DNA of 64,000 bases from Duganella guangzhouensis (GCF_009674535.1 NZ_WKJK01000008.1:124001-188000), one strand, 5' to 3'. Positions 47,886 through 57,611 are shown, counted from the first letter of the stretch. The notes: a model not told the origin generated them from the letters alone. Made by a program: numbers and translations.

Positions 47886-48773
47886 ATGACTATGATGTCC
47901 GTGGTACCTGCAAGCAACAGTACTCTGGGACTCGGGTTTAGTGGCAACCTGGGTAACCTGGACGCCTATATTTCGGCCGTTAATCGCCTGCCGATGCTGA
48001 CGCATGAAGAAGAAATTTCGCTGGGCAAGCGCCTGAAAGACCAGAACGACCTCGGCGCCGCCGAGCGGCTGGTGATGTCCCACCTGCGCCTGGTGGTCTC
48101 GATCGCGCGCGGCTATCTGGGCTACGGCCTGCCGCACGGCGACCTGATCCAGGAAGGCAATATCGGCCTGATGAAAGCCGTCAAGCGTTTCGACCCGGAT
48201 CAGGGCGTGCGCCTGGTGTCGTACGCCATGCACTGGATCAAGGCCGAGATGCACGAATACATCTTGAAGAACTGGCGCCTGGTCAAAGTGGCCACCACCA
48301 AGGCCCAGCGCAAACTGTTCTTCAACCTGCGCAGCCACAAGCAAGGTCTGGACGCGATGACGCCGGCCCAGATCGACCAATTGGCCAAGACGCTGGACGT
48401 CAAGCGCGAAGAAGTGATCGAAATGGAAACCCGCCTGAGCGGCCGCGACATCGCGCTGGAATCGCCGACCGACGACGAAGATGACAAATTCGCACCGATC
48501 GCCTACCTGTCGTCGGAAGCGTCGGAACCGACCCGCGTACTGGAAGCCGAACAGGTAACCCGTCTGCAATCGGAAGGCCTGGAAGAAGCGCTGAGCAAGC
48601 TGGACCCGCGTTCACGCCGCATCATCGAAGCGCGCTGGCTGGCCAACGATGACGGTTCGGGCGCCACGTTGCACACGCTGGCCGACGAATTCGGCGTCTC
48701 GGCCGAGCGCATCCGCCAGATCGAAGCCGCCGCGCTGAAAAAAATGAAAAGCGCCCTGGCCGCCTACATCTAA
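47886..48773 (+). CDS. rpoH: Heat-shock sigma factor RpoH (sigma-32)
   Basis: 295 residues. Region 2 includes HLRLVVSIARGYLGYGLPHGDLIQEGN; the RpoH box QRKLFFNLRS, which sets it apart from other sigma-70 members, is present; region 4 is ADEFGVSAERIRQIE. It directs RNA polymerase to chaperone and protease genes. ATG 47886 is chosen (AAGGA 8 nt upstream); the frame extends to 47832 without a ribosome site. Terminator follows. Confidence 0.97.
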   Translation: MTMMSVVPASNSTLGLGFSGNLGNLDAYISAVNRLPMLTHEEEISLGKRLKDQNDLGAAERLVMSHLRLVVSIARGYLGYGLPHGDLIQEGNIGLMKAVKRFDPDQGVRLVSYAMHWIKAEMHEYILKNWRLVKVATTKAQRKLFFNLRSHKQGLDAMTPAQIDQLAKTLDVKREEVIEMETRLSGRDIALESPTDDEDDKFAPIAYLSSEASEPTRVLEAEQVTRLQSEGLEEALSKLDPRSRRIIEARWLANDDGSGATLHTLADEFGVSAERIRQIEAAALKKMKSALAAYI

Positions 48774-48794
48774 GTCCGCCAACCATCCCCCGAG

Positions 48795-48830
48795 TGCCGC
48801 CGGCGTTCACGCCGCGCGGCATTTTTTTTT
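48795..48830 (+). terminator. Rho-independent terminator of rpoH
   Basis: TGCCGC pairs with GCGGCA, extended inside by CGGCG/CGCCG with a one-base bulge around TTCA, followed by nine T. Confidence 0.9.
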
Positions 48831-48838
48831 GCCCCAAC

Positions 48839-48930
48839 TCCGGGGTCAGGTCCATCATTTCTACACGAGCTCAACGGTAGGCGTACGCCTACCGTTGAGC
48901 TCGTGTAGAAATGATGGACCTGACCCCGGA
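48839..48930. repeat. 92-bp perfect palindrome (REP/MITE-like)
   Basis: Two 46-nt arms meet with no loop at 48884/48885 (GCGT|ACGC). The left arm begins TCCGGGGTCAGGTCC and the right arm ends GGACCTGACCCCGGA. I checked the pairing base by base to 48839/48930, beyond which it stops. The outer GGGGTCAGGTCCA motif resembles REP-type elements mobilised by RAYT transposases (inference). No second copy was noticed in the window. Confidence 0.85.
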
Positions 48931-49021
48931 ATATCTTTGAGCTAAAGCTGACCTTGCGCCGTTCGTGCGCCGCTGAGGTGGTCTTTTTGTTAAGCTTGCC
49001 TACAACTGAAGGTCGAGGTGT

Positions 49022-49501
49022 ATGATGAAAACAACAATATTGCGGCAGCTCTTTGTGTTGCCTCTGCTCGTGGCCGTCATGGCCGCGCTATATGCTTGTG
49101 GCAGCGCAGGCTCCACTACCCGCGCCGCGCCGGCGCCATTCTCTACTACCTATGTGTTGCGGCAGGGTTCTAGCGCGGCGATCACGCCGGCGGCGCCGGC
49201 CGGCCTGGCTACAGCCGCGCCGGTGCTTAAGCTGGAGCGCGTCAACGATAGCCGCTGTCACGCCGGCGCGGTGTGCGTCTGGGCCGGCTATATCAGCTTC
49301 AGCTTTACGCTGCATCAGCCCGATGGCAGTAGCAGTAGCTTTGTGCTGTCCGATAACATGCCCAACGGGGTCGCCAGCATCAGCAGCAACGGCCTGCACT
49401 TCACGCTGCAGGGCTACGAGCCGCGGCAAGTACCGGCGAAAAATGAGCCTGCGCCGGATTATCAGGTAAGCTTAAAGGTGAGCAACATTAACTCTCCTTA
49501 A
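49022..49501 (+). CDS. Putative lipoprotein of unknown function
   Basis: 159 residues. Signal peptide with a lipobox-like LYAC-GS at residues 25-30, so it is probably lipid-anchored. The mature part is a beta-rich domain with SRCHAGAVCVWAGYISFSFTL, where two Cys could form a disulfide. No family recognised. It ends 11 nt before the gamma-glutamyltransferase gene and may be co-transcribed with it. Confidence 0.65.
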   Translation: MMKTTILRQLFVLPLLVAVMAALYACGSAGSTTRAAPAPFSTTYVLRQGSSAAITPAAPAGLATAAPVLKLERVNDSRCHAGAVCVWAGYISFSFTLHQPDGSSSSFVLSDNMPNGVASISSNGLHFTLQGYEPRQVPAKNEPAPDYQVSLKVSNINSP

Positions 49502-49512
49502 AGCTTGCCCAC

Positions 49513-51267
49513 ATGACCCTCTCCCATCCAGTCCGCACTCTCCTCGTTTCTTCCATCCTTGTTTCCCTGGCCTTGCCGGCCGTAGCCAAGACGCCAGTCG
49601 CCACCGGCACTGGCGGCGCTGTGGCGACTATCAGTGAACCGGCTTCGCAAGCCGCGATTGCCATTCTGAACCAGGGTGGCAATGCCATCGACGCTGCCGT
49701 GGCGGCGGCCGCCACGCTGGGCGTGACCGATCCGTTCAGCTGCGGCATCGGCGGCGGTGGTTTCATGGTGATCTATCTGGCCAAGGACAAACGCGTGATC
49801 ACCATCGACCATCGCGAAACGGCACCGGCCAGCTTCACGCCGACGGTGTTCCTCAAGGATGGCAAGGAGCGCGATTTCGAGACGGTGGTGGCCAGCGGCA
49901 TGTCGGTCGGCGTGCCCGGCACGGTGCGCGGCTGGCACGAGGCGCTGGACCGCTACGGCAGCATGAGCTTCAAGCAGGTGCTGGCGCCGGCTATTGACGT
50001 CGCCAGCAAGGGCTTCAAGGTCAACGACAATTTCTCCCATCTGGTGCAGGAGAACGAAGCCAAGTTCTCGCTGTTCCCCGCCACCGCCGCGCTGTATCTG
50101 CGCAATGGCAAAGCCCTCCCTGCCGGCAGCACGCTGCGCAATCCGGACCTGGCCAAGGCATATAAAGAGCTGGCGGCCGGCGGCGTCAAAGCCTTCTACA
50201 ACGGTAAGCTGGCGCGCGCGATTGTCGATGCGGTCAACGCACCAGCCACCCCGCCAGGCGTGCGGGTCGACGCCGGCAACATGACGCTGGCCGATCTGGC
50301 CAATTACGAAGCGCGCCTGCGCCAGCCGGTGCACAGCACTTATCGCGGCTATGATTTATACGGCATGCCGCTGCCCAGCAGCGGCGGCGTGGCGGTGGCC
50401 GAAGCGCTCAACATCCTGGAGGGCTACGATCTGAAAGCCATGCCGCGCGCGCAGGCCGAACATCTGTATCTGGAAGCCAGCCGCCTCGCCTTCGCTGACC
50501 GCAACGCTTATCTGGCCGATCCGGAATTCATCGACGCGCCGGTGGCCGGTCTGCTGAACAAGGATTACGCCGCGCGCCGTCGTGAGCTAATCAATCCCGC
50601 GCAGGCCAGCCTGCATGCGCCGGCCGGCGATCCCTATCCGTTCCAGAACGATGTCAGCGTGCCGCTGCGCCCCAACGCCAGCAAGCTGATTGCGGAAGGC
50701 GCGCACACCACCCACCTCACCGTCTCCGACAAGGACGGCAATATCGTCTCCTACACCTACACCATCGAATCGTGGGGTGGCAGCGGCATCGTGGTGCCGG
50801 GTTATGGCTTCCTGCTGAATAACGAGATGACCGACTTCGATTTCTCCGGCCCGGCGCCAAATGTGCCGGAAGCCGGCAAGCGTCCGCGCAGCAGCATGTC
50901 GCCGACGCTGGCCTTCAAGAACGGCAAGCCGGCGTTCTCGATCGGCAGCCCTGGCGGCGCCACCATCATCACCACCGTGCTGCAGACCATCTTCAATTAC
51001 GTGGATCTCGGCATGTCGATGCCGGACGCGGTGAACGCGCCGCGCCTGTCCGAGCGCAACGGCCAGGCCACCGATGTGGAGCCGGGCTTCAGCGGCAGCG
51101 CGCAGGCGCAGGCGCTGGAGAAGAGCGGCCAGCACTGGAGCCAGACGGCGGAGGAAATCGGCGCCGCCAACGCGCTGGTGTTCAATCCCGACGGCACCGT
51201 AACCGCAGTCAGCGAAGGCCATCGCCACGGCATTGGCAGCGCGCTGGTGCAAAAGACTGCGCACTAA
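49513..51267 (+). CDS. ggt: Gamma-glutamyltransferase
   Basis: 584 residues. Signal peptide (LVSSILVSLALPAVA), N-terminal large subunit with GGNAIDAAVAAAATLGVTDPFSCGIGGGGF, and the autocleavage site before T399 in EGAHTTHLTVSD; GSPGGATII belongs to the small subunit. In the periplasm it hydrolyses or transpeptidates glutathione and gamma-glutamyl compounds. Symbol given by family. Confidence 0.95.
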   Translation: MTLSHPVRTLLVSSILVSLALPAVAKTPVATGTGGAVATISEPASQAAIAILNQGGNAIDAAVAAAATLGVTDPFSCGIGGGGFMVIYLAKDKRVITIDHRETAPASFTPTVFLKDGKERDFETVVASGMSVGVPGTVRGWHEALDRYGSMSFKQVLAPAIDVASKGFKVNDNFSHLVQENEAKFSLFPATAALYLRNGKALPAGSTLRNPDLAKAYKELAAGGVKAFYNGKLARAIVDAVNAPATPPGVRVDAGNMTLADLANYEARLRQPVHSTYRGYDLYGMPLPSSGGVAVAEALNILEGYDLKAMPRAQAEHLYLEASRLAFADRNAYLADPEFIDAPVAGLLNKDYAARRRELINPAQASLHAPAGDPYPFQNDVSVPLRPNASKLIAEGAHTTHLTVSDKDGNIVSYTYTIESWGGSGIVVPGYGFLLNNEMTDFDFSGPAPNVPEAGKRPRSSMSPTLAFKNGKPAFSIGSPGGATIITTVLQTIFNYVDLGMSMPDAVNAPRLSERNGQATDVEPGFSGSAQAQALEKSGQHWSQTAEEIGAANALVFNPDGTVTAVSEGHRHGIGSALVQKTAH

Positions 51268-51344
51268 GGATTGATTAAGATTCTGCTCACAGTATAGACG
51301 TCGTCGGCCACTCGGCCGACCGTCCACCACTTGGGAGAATAATA

Positions 51345-52022
51345 ATGAACAACTGGCTGCGCGCCAATAAAGGCTTTCTGCTGTTCCTGGCACTGTTCGG
51401 CATCTTCCGCACCGCCGTCGCCGACTGGAATCCGATTCCCTCCTCGTCCATGCATCCCAACCTGCTGGAAGGCGACGTGGTGTTCGTCAATCGCCTCGCC
51501 TACAACGTCAAAGTGCCGCTGACCGACATCGTGATCGGCCACACCGGCGAGCCGCAGCGCGGCGACATCGTCACCTTCTCCTCGCCCGCCAATGGCACCC
51601 GCCTGATCAAGCGCGTGATCGCCCTGCCCGGCGACCGCGTCGAGATGCGCAACGAACAGCTAATCATCAACGGCCAGCCAGCCGCCTATACCGAGCTTGG
51701 AGCAGCCACCGAAAACATCCACGGCGTCGGCCCGCTGGCCGCCGTGCGTGTCGATGAAACCCTGGGCAATAGCAGCCACGCCATCCAGTTCCTCCCGCAG
51801 GTAAAGGCGCGCCGGGATTTCGCGCCGCTGGTGGTGCCGCCTGGCGAATACATGATGTTGGGCGATAACCGCGACAACAGCGAAGACTCGCGCTACATCG
51901 GCCTGGTGCCGCGCGCGCTGCTGATCGGCCGCGCCGAGCGCGTACTGGCCTCGGCCGACATCACCAGTAACTGGATGCCGCGCGCGGAACGCTTTGGCAT
52001 GAGCCTCTACCCGCGACAGTAA
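51345..52022 (+). CDS. lepB: Signal peptidase I
   Basis: 225 residues. Serine-lysine dyad: S35 in IPSSSMHPNL and K89 in TRLIKRVIALPGD; box E GDNRDNSEDSRYIGLVP is intact. It has a single N-terminal membrane segment instead of two, so it may be a specialised paralogue, or the main LepB may lie elsewhere. Downstream are an ABC ATPase and a permease-protease fusion, after a 59-nt gap. Confidence 0.9.
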   Translation: MNNWLRANKGFLLFLALFGIFRTAVADWNPIPSSSMHPNLLEGDVVFVNRLAYNVKVPLTDIVIGHTGEPQRGDIVTFSSPANGTRLIKRVIALPGDRVEMRNEQLIINGQPAAYTELGAATENIHGVGPLAAVRVDETLGNSSHAIQFLPQVKARRDFAPLVVPPGEYMMLGDNRDNSEDSRYIGLVPRALLIGRAERVLASADITSNWMPRAERFGMSLYPRQ

Positions 52023-52081
52023 GCCATCGCGCCGGCGGTGTTATGATGGCGTAGTAAATTCATAATATTGCCGGTGCCATC

Positions 52082-52822
52082 ATGATCGAGTTTCAAGGAC
52101 TGACCAAAGTCTACGGCGGTTTCCAGGCCGTCAAGCCGCTGTCGCTGACGGTGCGGCGCGGTGAAGTGTTCGGCTTCCTCGGCCCCAACGGCGCCGGCAA
52201 AACCACCACCATCCGCATGATGATGGGCATCCTGATGCCAAGCGCCGGCCAAGTGCTGATCGACGGCCTCGATTGCCACGCCGAGCCGGCCGAAGTAAAA
52301 CGCCGCGTCGGCTATCTGCCCGACACGCCCATCTTCTACGACTACCTGCGCGGCCGCGAGATCCTGCAATTCGTCGCCGAGATGCACGGCTTTACACGTC
52401 GCGACGCCGCCGAACGTGGTGCGCGCCTGCTGGCCGAATTCGGCCTGGAGGAAGCCGGCGAAGACTACGCCGTCAACTACTCGCTAGGCATGAAGAAGCG
52501 CCTCGGCCTGGCCTGCGCACTGATTCACGATCCGTCGGTGCTGATTCTGGACGAACCAATCAACGGCCTCGATCCGCGCGCCTCGCGCGAGGTGCAGGAG
52601 CGCTTGCTGGCAGCGGCGGCGCGCGGCGTCACCATCTTCGTCTCCACCCATTTGCTGGACATGGCCGAGAAGCTGTGTGACCGCGTCGGCATCATCCACC
52701 ATGGCCAACTGGTCGCCACCGGCACGCTGGATGAAATCCGCGCCGAAGCCTCGGCCAGCGGCTCGCTGGAAGACGTCTTCCTCAAGATCACCGACGAAGC
52801 CGCAGACGAGATCGCGCAATGA
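52082..52822 (+). CDS. ABC transporter ATP-binding protein
   Basis: 246 residues. Walker A GPNGAGKTTT (34-43), signature in SLGMKKRLGLA near residue 137, Walker B LILDEPINGLD, H-loop STHLLDMAE. Belongs to the ABC-2/multidrug export group (CcmA-like). It overlaps the downstream permease gene by 4 nt (ATGA), so the two are co-translated. The substrate is unknown. Confidence 0.92.
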   Translation: MIEFQGLTKVYGGFQAVKPLSLTVRRGEVFGFLGPNGAGKTTTIRMMMGILMPSAGQVLIDGLDCHAEPAEVKRRVGYLPDTPIFYDYLRGREILQFVAEMHGFTRRDAAERGARLLAEFGLEEAGEDYAVNYSLGMKKRLGLACALIHDPSVLILDEPINGLDPRASREVQERLLAAAARGVTIFVSTHLLDMAEKLCDRVGIIHHGQLVATGTLDEIRAEASASGSLEDVFLKITDEAADEIAQ

Positions 52823-55170
52823 GCGCGCTGCAAACCATCTGGCTGATGACGCGCATGCGTCTGACCCGCCAACGCAACATGGTGCTCAACAACCTGTTCC
52901 GCTTCCGCAAAAAGAAAGCGCGCGACGCCAACGCCGGCAAGAGCAACAACCTGTGGATACTGACCTTGCTGATGGTCGGCTGCATGCTGTTCTCCTTTGT
53001 CCACGTGGCCGACAACGCGGTGCTGAACATGCACTGCCACCTGGATGCCAGCAGTGCCTGTCGCTACACCGACAGCGTTGGCGACCCGCACACCGACCTG
53101 CACAAAGCCGCTGCGGAACTGGCGGTCGCACCGTTCGCGCCGGCGCTGATGAACGGGCTGACGATGGAGCTCAGCATCCTGTTCCTGGTCGCCGTGCTGC
53201 TACCGCTGGGCAGCAAGGAGATGACGCAGCCGGACTGGGATCTCGAATGGCTGGTCACCATGCCGGTGGAACGTGGCACGCTGCTGTGGGGACGCGTGCT
53301 GGAACGCAGCGCATCGAATATCTCCGGCTGGTTCGCGCTGCTGCCGGCCTTCGGCACCATCGCCTGGCACTCCGGCTACACCTGGAGCGTACTGCCGATC
53401 GCCGTGCTGTCGGTGGCCACGCTGCTGCCGCTGGCGGCATTGCTGCACACCGTGGCCGACACCGGCCTGCGCATGTGGCTACCGGCGGCGCAGCTACGCA
53501 ACCTGCAAGCGCTGACAGGTCTGTTCAACATGCCGCTGATTTATCTGGTGATGGCGCTCGGTATGCCACAGGCCAACGCCTTCGCCATGGAGTGGGCGCG
53601 CGCCTTCCCGGCGTGGATGCAATGGACGCCGCCCGGCCTGGTGCTGCAGGCGATCCAGGCGCAGCACAGCGGGCAGCTGCTCTCCAGCGTGGCGCTGCTG
53701 CTGGCACAGATCGTAGTGCTGATGTGGGCCGGCATGGCGCTGCTACGTCACCAGCTGCGCCACGGCGTGGTCAATTCCGGTGCGCGCGAAAGCGGCCGCG
53801 ATGCCGCGCCACGCGCCCTGCGGCCCGCCGACGCTGCCGCCACACACAGTCCGTTTGCGTTTCTAAGCGCCGTGCTGTCGCCGTTGCAGCGGCGCGAATT
53901 GCGTCTGCTGAGCCGTGATCGCAACTTCATGTTCCAGACCTTGCTGGTGCCGGTGATCGTGGTGTTCAGCCAGATGCTCTTCAACGGCAAACTGAATAGC
54001 ATGGGCGAGCTGGGCGAACATCACACGCTGGCCGCCGCCATCGCCTTCGGCATCGGTGTCTATGTGCTGATGCTGTCGGCCTTCCAGACGCTCAACAACG
54101 AAGGCCACGTCCTGTGGTTGCTGTACACCGTACCGCGTTCGCTGGAAAGCGTGTTGAAGGAAAAGGCGCAACTGTGGGCGGTGCTGACCATGATCTATCC
54201 CGCCATCGTGATCGGCGTCAGCGCCTGGTACACCACGCATTTCGAGTGGAGCATGCTGGTGCTGGTGCTGACCGTAGCCGCCGGCATTCCAATCTACTCG
54301 ATGATCGCCGTCTCGCTCGGTGTGTTCGCCTGCGACCCGCTGGCCGTCGATGCGCGCACCCGCGTGCGCCCCACCTACGTCTACCTGTACATGCTGCTGG
54401 CCAGCTTCTATACCTGGTCCATCTACAGCAACGTGTGGTCGCAAAAGCTGGTGGTGATGGTGTTGATCGCCTCGATGGCACTGGCGCTGTGGCAAAAAGC
54501 GCGCGACTCGCTGCCCTATCTGCTCGATCCGGCCGCTGCTCCGCCGCCGCGTGTATCGACCGCCGATGGCCTGATCGCCGCCACCGCCTTCTTCATCCTG
54601 CAGGGTATCGTGCTGATGGTGGCCGGCCGCATGGACATGCAAGCCCTCACCATCGCCTTCGGCGTCGCCGGGCTGGTGGTGTATCTGCTGATGCGCTACG
54701 TCTACTGGCGCAACAAGGCCGCCGGCGTGCCGACCATCTGGCGCGGCGCCGACCTGCGCCTGTCGCTGCGCTACGCCGCCATCGCCACCGCCGTCGCCTG
54801 TGCGGTGGGTCTGAGCTATCTCGCCATACTGCGGCACAGCGCACTGTGGGAAGAACTGACCAAATCCGCGCCAGCACTGCCGGGTGGCCGTAGCTGGATC
54901 TACGCGCTGGCGGTGCTGGCCGCGCCGCTGTGCGAGGAATTCATTTTCCGGGGCTTGATCTACGGCGGCTTGCGCCGCTCGATGAAGGCACCACAGGCGA
55001 TGCTGATGAGCGCCGCCGTATTCGCTGTGGTCCATCCACCGCTATCGATGCTGCCGGTATTCGTGCTTGGCCTGTGCACCGCATGGACCTACGAACGCAG
55101 CAAAACCCTGCTGGCGCCGATGCTGGTCCACGCGGTGTACAACGCCATGGTACTGACCTTCGGGTCCTAG
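52819..55170 (+). CDS. ABC-2-type permease fused to a CPBP protease domain
   Basis: 783 residues. About ten or more membrane helices in the permease-like N-terminal part, with an odd early loop NMHCHLDASSACRYTD (Cys-rich) after the first TM. From about residue 595 the protein is a CPBP (Abi/CAAX-type) intramembrane metalloprotease domain: CEEFIFRG (E706, E707, R711) and AVFAVVHPP (F735, H739) supply the EExxxR and FxxxH motifs. Pairing with an ATPase and a nearby signal peptidase hints at peptide processing and export, but the substrate is unknown. Its stop overlaps the convergent TonB receptor gene by 4 nt. Confidence 0.85.
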   Translation: MSALQTIWLMTRMRLTRQRNMVLNNLFRFRKKKARDANAGKSNNLWILTLLMVGCMLFSFVHVADNAVLNMHCHLDASSACRYTDSVGDPHTDLHKAAAELAVAPFAPALMNGLTMELSILFLVAVLLPLGSKEMTQPDWDLEWLVTMPVERGTLLWGRVLERSASNISGWFALLPAFGTIAWHSGYTWSVLPIAVLSVATLLPLAALLHTVADTGLRMWLPAAQLRNLQALTGLFNMPLIYLVMALGMPQANAFAMEWARAFPAWMQWTPPGLVLQAIQAQHSGQLLSSVALLLAQIVVLMWAGMALLRHQLRHGVVNSGARESGRDAAPRALRPADAAATHSPFAFLSAVLSPLQRRELRLLSRDRNFMFQTLLVPVIVVFSQMLFNGKLNSMGELGEHHTLAAAIAFGIGVYVLMLSAFQTLNNEGHVLWLLYTVPRSLESVLKEKAQLWAVLTMIYPAIVIGVSAWYTTHFEWSMLVLVLTVAAGIPIYSMIAVSLGVFACDPLAVDARTRVRPTYVYLYMLLASFYTWSIYSNVWSQKLVVMVLIASMALALWQKARDSLPYLLDPAAAPPPRVSTADGLIAATAFFILQGIVLMVAGRMDMQALTIAFGVAGLVVYLLMRYVYWRNKAAGVPTIWRGADLRLSLRYAAIATAVACAVGLSYLAILRHSALWEELTKSAPALPGGRSWIYALAVLAAPLCEEFIFRGLIYGGLRRSMKAPQAMLMSAAVFAVVHPPLSMLPVFVLGLCTAWTYERSKTLLAPMLVHAVYNAMVLTFGS

Positions 55171-57611
55171 AACTGATACTTCAAGGTCAGCAGCGCATTG
55201 CGCGGATCGCCGTACACGCCGGTGCCGTATGAGCCCAGGCCCGGCATATAGGTTTTGTCGAGCGCATTATTGATGTTCAGCGTCACACTCAGATGGCGGT
55301 CCAACTCATAGCGCGCCATCAGGCCGAGCACCGCGTAGCCTGGCTGGTTGGCGCGCCAGTAATTGCCGTCCGAGGTTTCATAGTAAGTCGAACTTTGCAC
55401 CGACAGCGAACCGCCAACCACCAGCTGGTGCAAGCGATATGAGGTATTCACCTTGAACAGATGCTTGGGCTGATTGGTGTTCACCGCGCTCAGAATCACA
55501 TCCGGCTGCGCTGGCACCCGCGAGCGGCGATAGGTATAACCGCCGGAGACGTTCCAGGCCGGCGTCGGCTGGCCGGACAGCTCCATTTCAATGCCATCGC
55601 TGGTGATGCCATCCACCGGCTTGTAGATCTCCTCGAAAGTATCCGGATTCACATCCACATACTGGGCGGCGTTGTTCTGCTTGATCTTGAACGCGGCCAG
55701 GCTGACATTGAGGCGCTTGTCAAACAGCTCGCCCTTGATGCCGACCTCACTGCTCTTGCCGGTCAGCGGCGCCAGTGGACGGCCGTTGGCATCCTTGTAG
55801 TAAGTCTGCGGATTGAAGATGTCGGTGTAGCTGGCATATACCGACCACTCGCGGTTAAGGTCAAACACCACACCGGCATAGGGGATGGTTTTGGTGCCGG
55901 TATTCAGATCGTCCGACACGCTGCGCTCACCGGCCGTGCTGACCTCATAGTCGAGCAATTTGTACTGGCTGGCGCGCGCGCCGAGTATCACCGACAGCTG
56001 GTCAGTCGGACGCAGCCGCACCGCCGCCGATACCCCCTTCTCAATGATGGTGGTGTCGCGGTCCGCGCGTTTGGTGAAGGTCGGCTGCGTCAGATAACCA
56101 TCCCACGTGTAGTAATTGTCGACCGCCACAAACACCGAGCGATACAACTCCGCCGTCTTGTGCTGGCGCGAATAACCAGCCGTCAGCACCAGTTCATGCG
56201 TGCGGTCCAGCAGCTGGAAAGGACCGGATAGCGCCAGATTCGCGCTGTCGGTCTTCGCTTCCGACGGCAGCAAACCAGTCAGCGCGCGGATGCCGGCGCC
56301 GGTCTCGCGATTGACGCTGCCGTTGTAGGCCGAGCCATACATCACGTCCTTGGACTGATCGAGATGGCTGGCCGTGGCATCCAGCTGCCAGGCATTGTCG
56401 AAAGTATGCTTCAGCGTGGCGAAGCTGTTGGTGCTGTCATTATTCCAGTACGACCAGCGCGCGCCCGGATTCAGCGAGCGGCGGAAATGAGTTTGCGTGC
56501 CGTCGCTGTAGAACAGCGGCAGATGACCAAAGGTGGCGCCGTTGGCGCGCGTCTCCATATGATCCACACCGGCGCTGAGCAAGGTGCGCGGTCCCAGATC
56601 CGCCTCGATGATGGCGTAAGCATTGCGCGTATCGCGGCTGTAGTAGTCGATGTAGGAATCGGCGTTTTGCGCCGCCACCACCACGCGCGCCCGCACGCTG
56701 CCGTCCGCGTTCAGCGGCGTCGAAAGATCTCCGGTGACGTGGTATTTACTCCACGAGCCGGCGCTGGCCGCCACGCTGGCCGCGAATTCCTTGCCCGGAC
56801 GCTTGCGCACCAGATTGATGGTGGCGGAAGGATTACCGGCGCCGGTCAGCAGACCGCCCGCGCCCTTGACGATTTCTACCCGGTCGTAGATGGCGCTATC
56901 ACCGATCGCGCTGGTGTACTGGTTGGAGCTGTCCAGCGTATTCGGCATGCCGTCGAACTGGAAATTCTCGATCACATAGCCGCGCGCGTAAAAGGTGGCG
57001 CGTTCGCTGTCATTGCGCCCCACCGTGACGCCGACCGTCTTTTCCAGAATATCCGGCACCGTAATCAGCGCCTGATCGTCCATCTGCTGGCGTGTGATCA
57101 CGCTGACCGATTGCGGCGTCTCGCGTACCGACAAACCGAGACGAGTGGCGGTGCCCATCGACGGCATGGTGTACAAGCCACTGCCCTCGGATGGACCATC
57201 GGCGCTGGCCGCCGCGGTAATCGCTGGCAGCACCTGCGGCTGTTCGCTGTCCCGCACCTGCGATGGCGCGGCGGCCACCAGCACATAACCGGCGTCGGTG
57301 GCGCCGATGGCGTAGCCGGTGCCGCGCAACAGGCGCTCAAAGCCTTCGTTGACGTTGTAACTGCCTTTCAAGCCCTGTGTGCGCAAGCCCTGCACCTTGG
57401 CCGGTTCGATCACGATCGAGACCCCGGCCTGCAGCGCGAATTGGTTCAACGCCGGACCTGGCGCGCCGGCCGGAATATCGTATTGACGCGCGGACGCGGA
57501 CGCCTGTGCCAGCGCGGCCGGCACGGCAGCCTGCAGCACAACGCCGCAAGCGAGATGGATGGCCAGCGCCAGCGGCGTCAGGCGGGTGCTCATGATACGG
57601 GTAGCAAACAT
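55167..57611 (-). CDS. TonB-dependent receptor with STN domain (FecA-like)
   Basis: 814 residues. Signal peptide, then an STN secretin/TonB short N-terminal domain (residues about 45-100: YDIPAGAPGPALNQFALQAGVSI, NVNEGFERLLRGTGY) that passes a signal to FecR, a plug domain (PQSVSVITRQQMDD, VEIVKGAGGLLTGAG) and a 22-strand barrel ending in Phe. It probably takes up a ferric siderophore. ATG 57611 has AGGA 9 nt upstream. FecR and FecI genes follow upstream on the same strand. Confidence 0.94.
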   Translation of the reverse strand: MFATRIMSTRLTPLALAIHLACGVVLQAAVPAALAQASASARQYDIPAGAPGPALNQFALQAGVSIVIEPAKVQGLRTQGLKGSYNVNEGFERLLRGTGYAIGATDAGYVLVAAAPSQVRDSEQPQVLPAITAAASADGPSEGSGLYTMPSMGTATRLGLSVRETPQSVSVITRQQMDDQALITVPDILEKTVGVTVGRNDSERATFYARGYVIENFQFDGMPNTLDSSNQYTSAIGDSAIYDRVEIVKGAGGLLTGAGNPSATINLVRKRPGKEFAASVAASAGSWSKYHVTGDLSTPLNADGSVRARVVVAAQNADSYIDYYSRDTRNAYAIIEADLGPRTLLSAGVDHMETRANGATFGHLPLFYSDGTQTHFRRSLNPGARWSYWNNDSTNSFATLKHTFDNAWQLDATASHLDQSKDVMYGSAYNGSVNRETGAGIRALTGLLPSEAKTDSANLALSGPFQLLDRTHELVLTAGYSRQHKTAELYRSVFVAVDNYYTWDGYLTQPTFTKRADRDTTIIEKGVSAAVRLRPTDQLSVILGARASQYKLLDYEVSTAGERSVSDDLNTGTKTIPYAGVVFDLNREWSVYASYTDIFNPQTYYKDANGRPLAPLTGKSSEVGIKGELFDKRLNVSLAAFKIKQNNAAQYVDVNPDTFEEIYKPVDGITSDGIEMELSGQPTPAWNVSGGYTYRRSRVPAQPDVILSAVNTNQPKHLFKVNTSYRLHQLVVGGSLSVQSSTYYETSDGNYWRANQPGYAVLGLMARYELDRHLSVTLNINNALDKTYMPGLGSYGTGVYGDPRNALLTLKYQF

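Noticed and set aside
48780..48840. The run of T at 48822-48830 as part of the palindrome
   Set aside because: It belongs to the rpoH terminator; the palindrome pairs only from 48839 to 48930.
52677..53918. A 413-residue open frame over the permease start
   Set aside because: It is an out-of-frame shadow of the ATPase and permease genes, with biased composition and no ribosome site.
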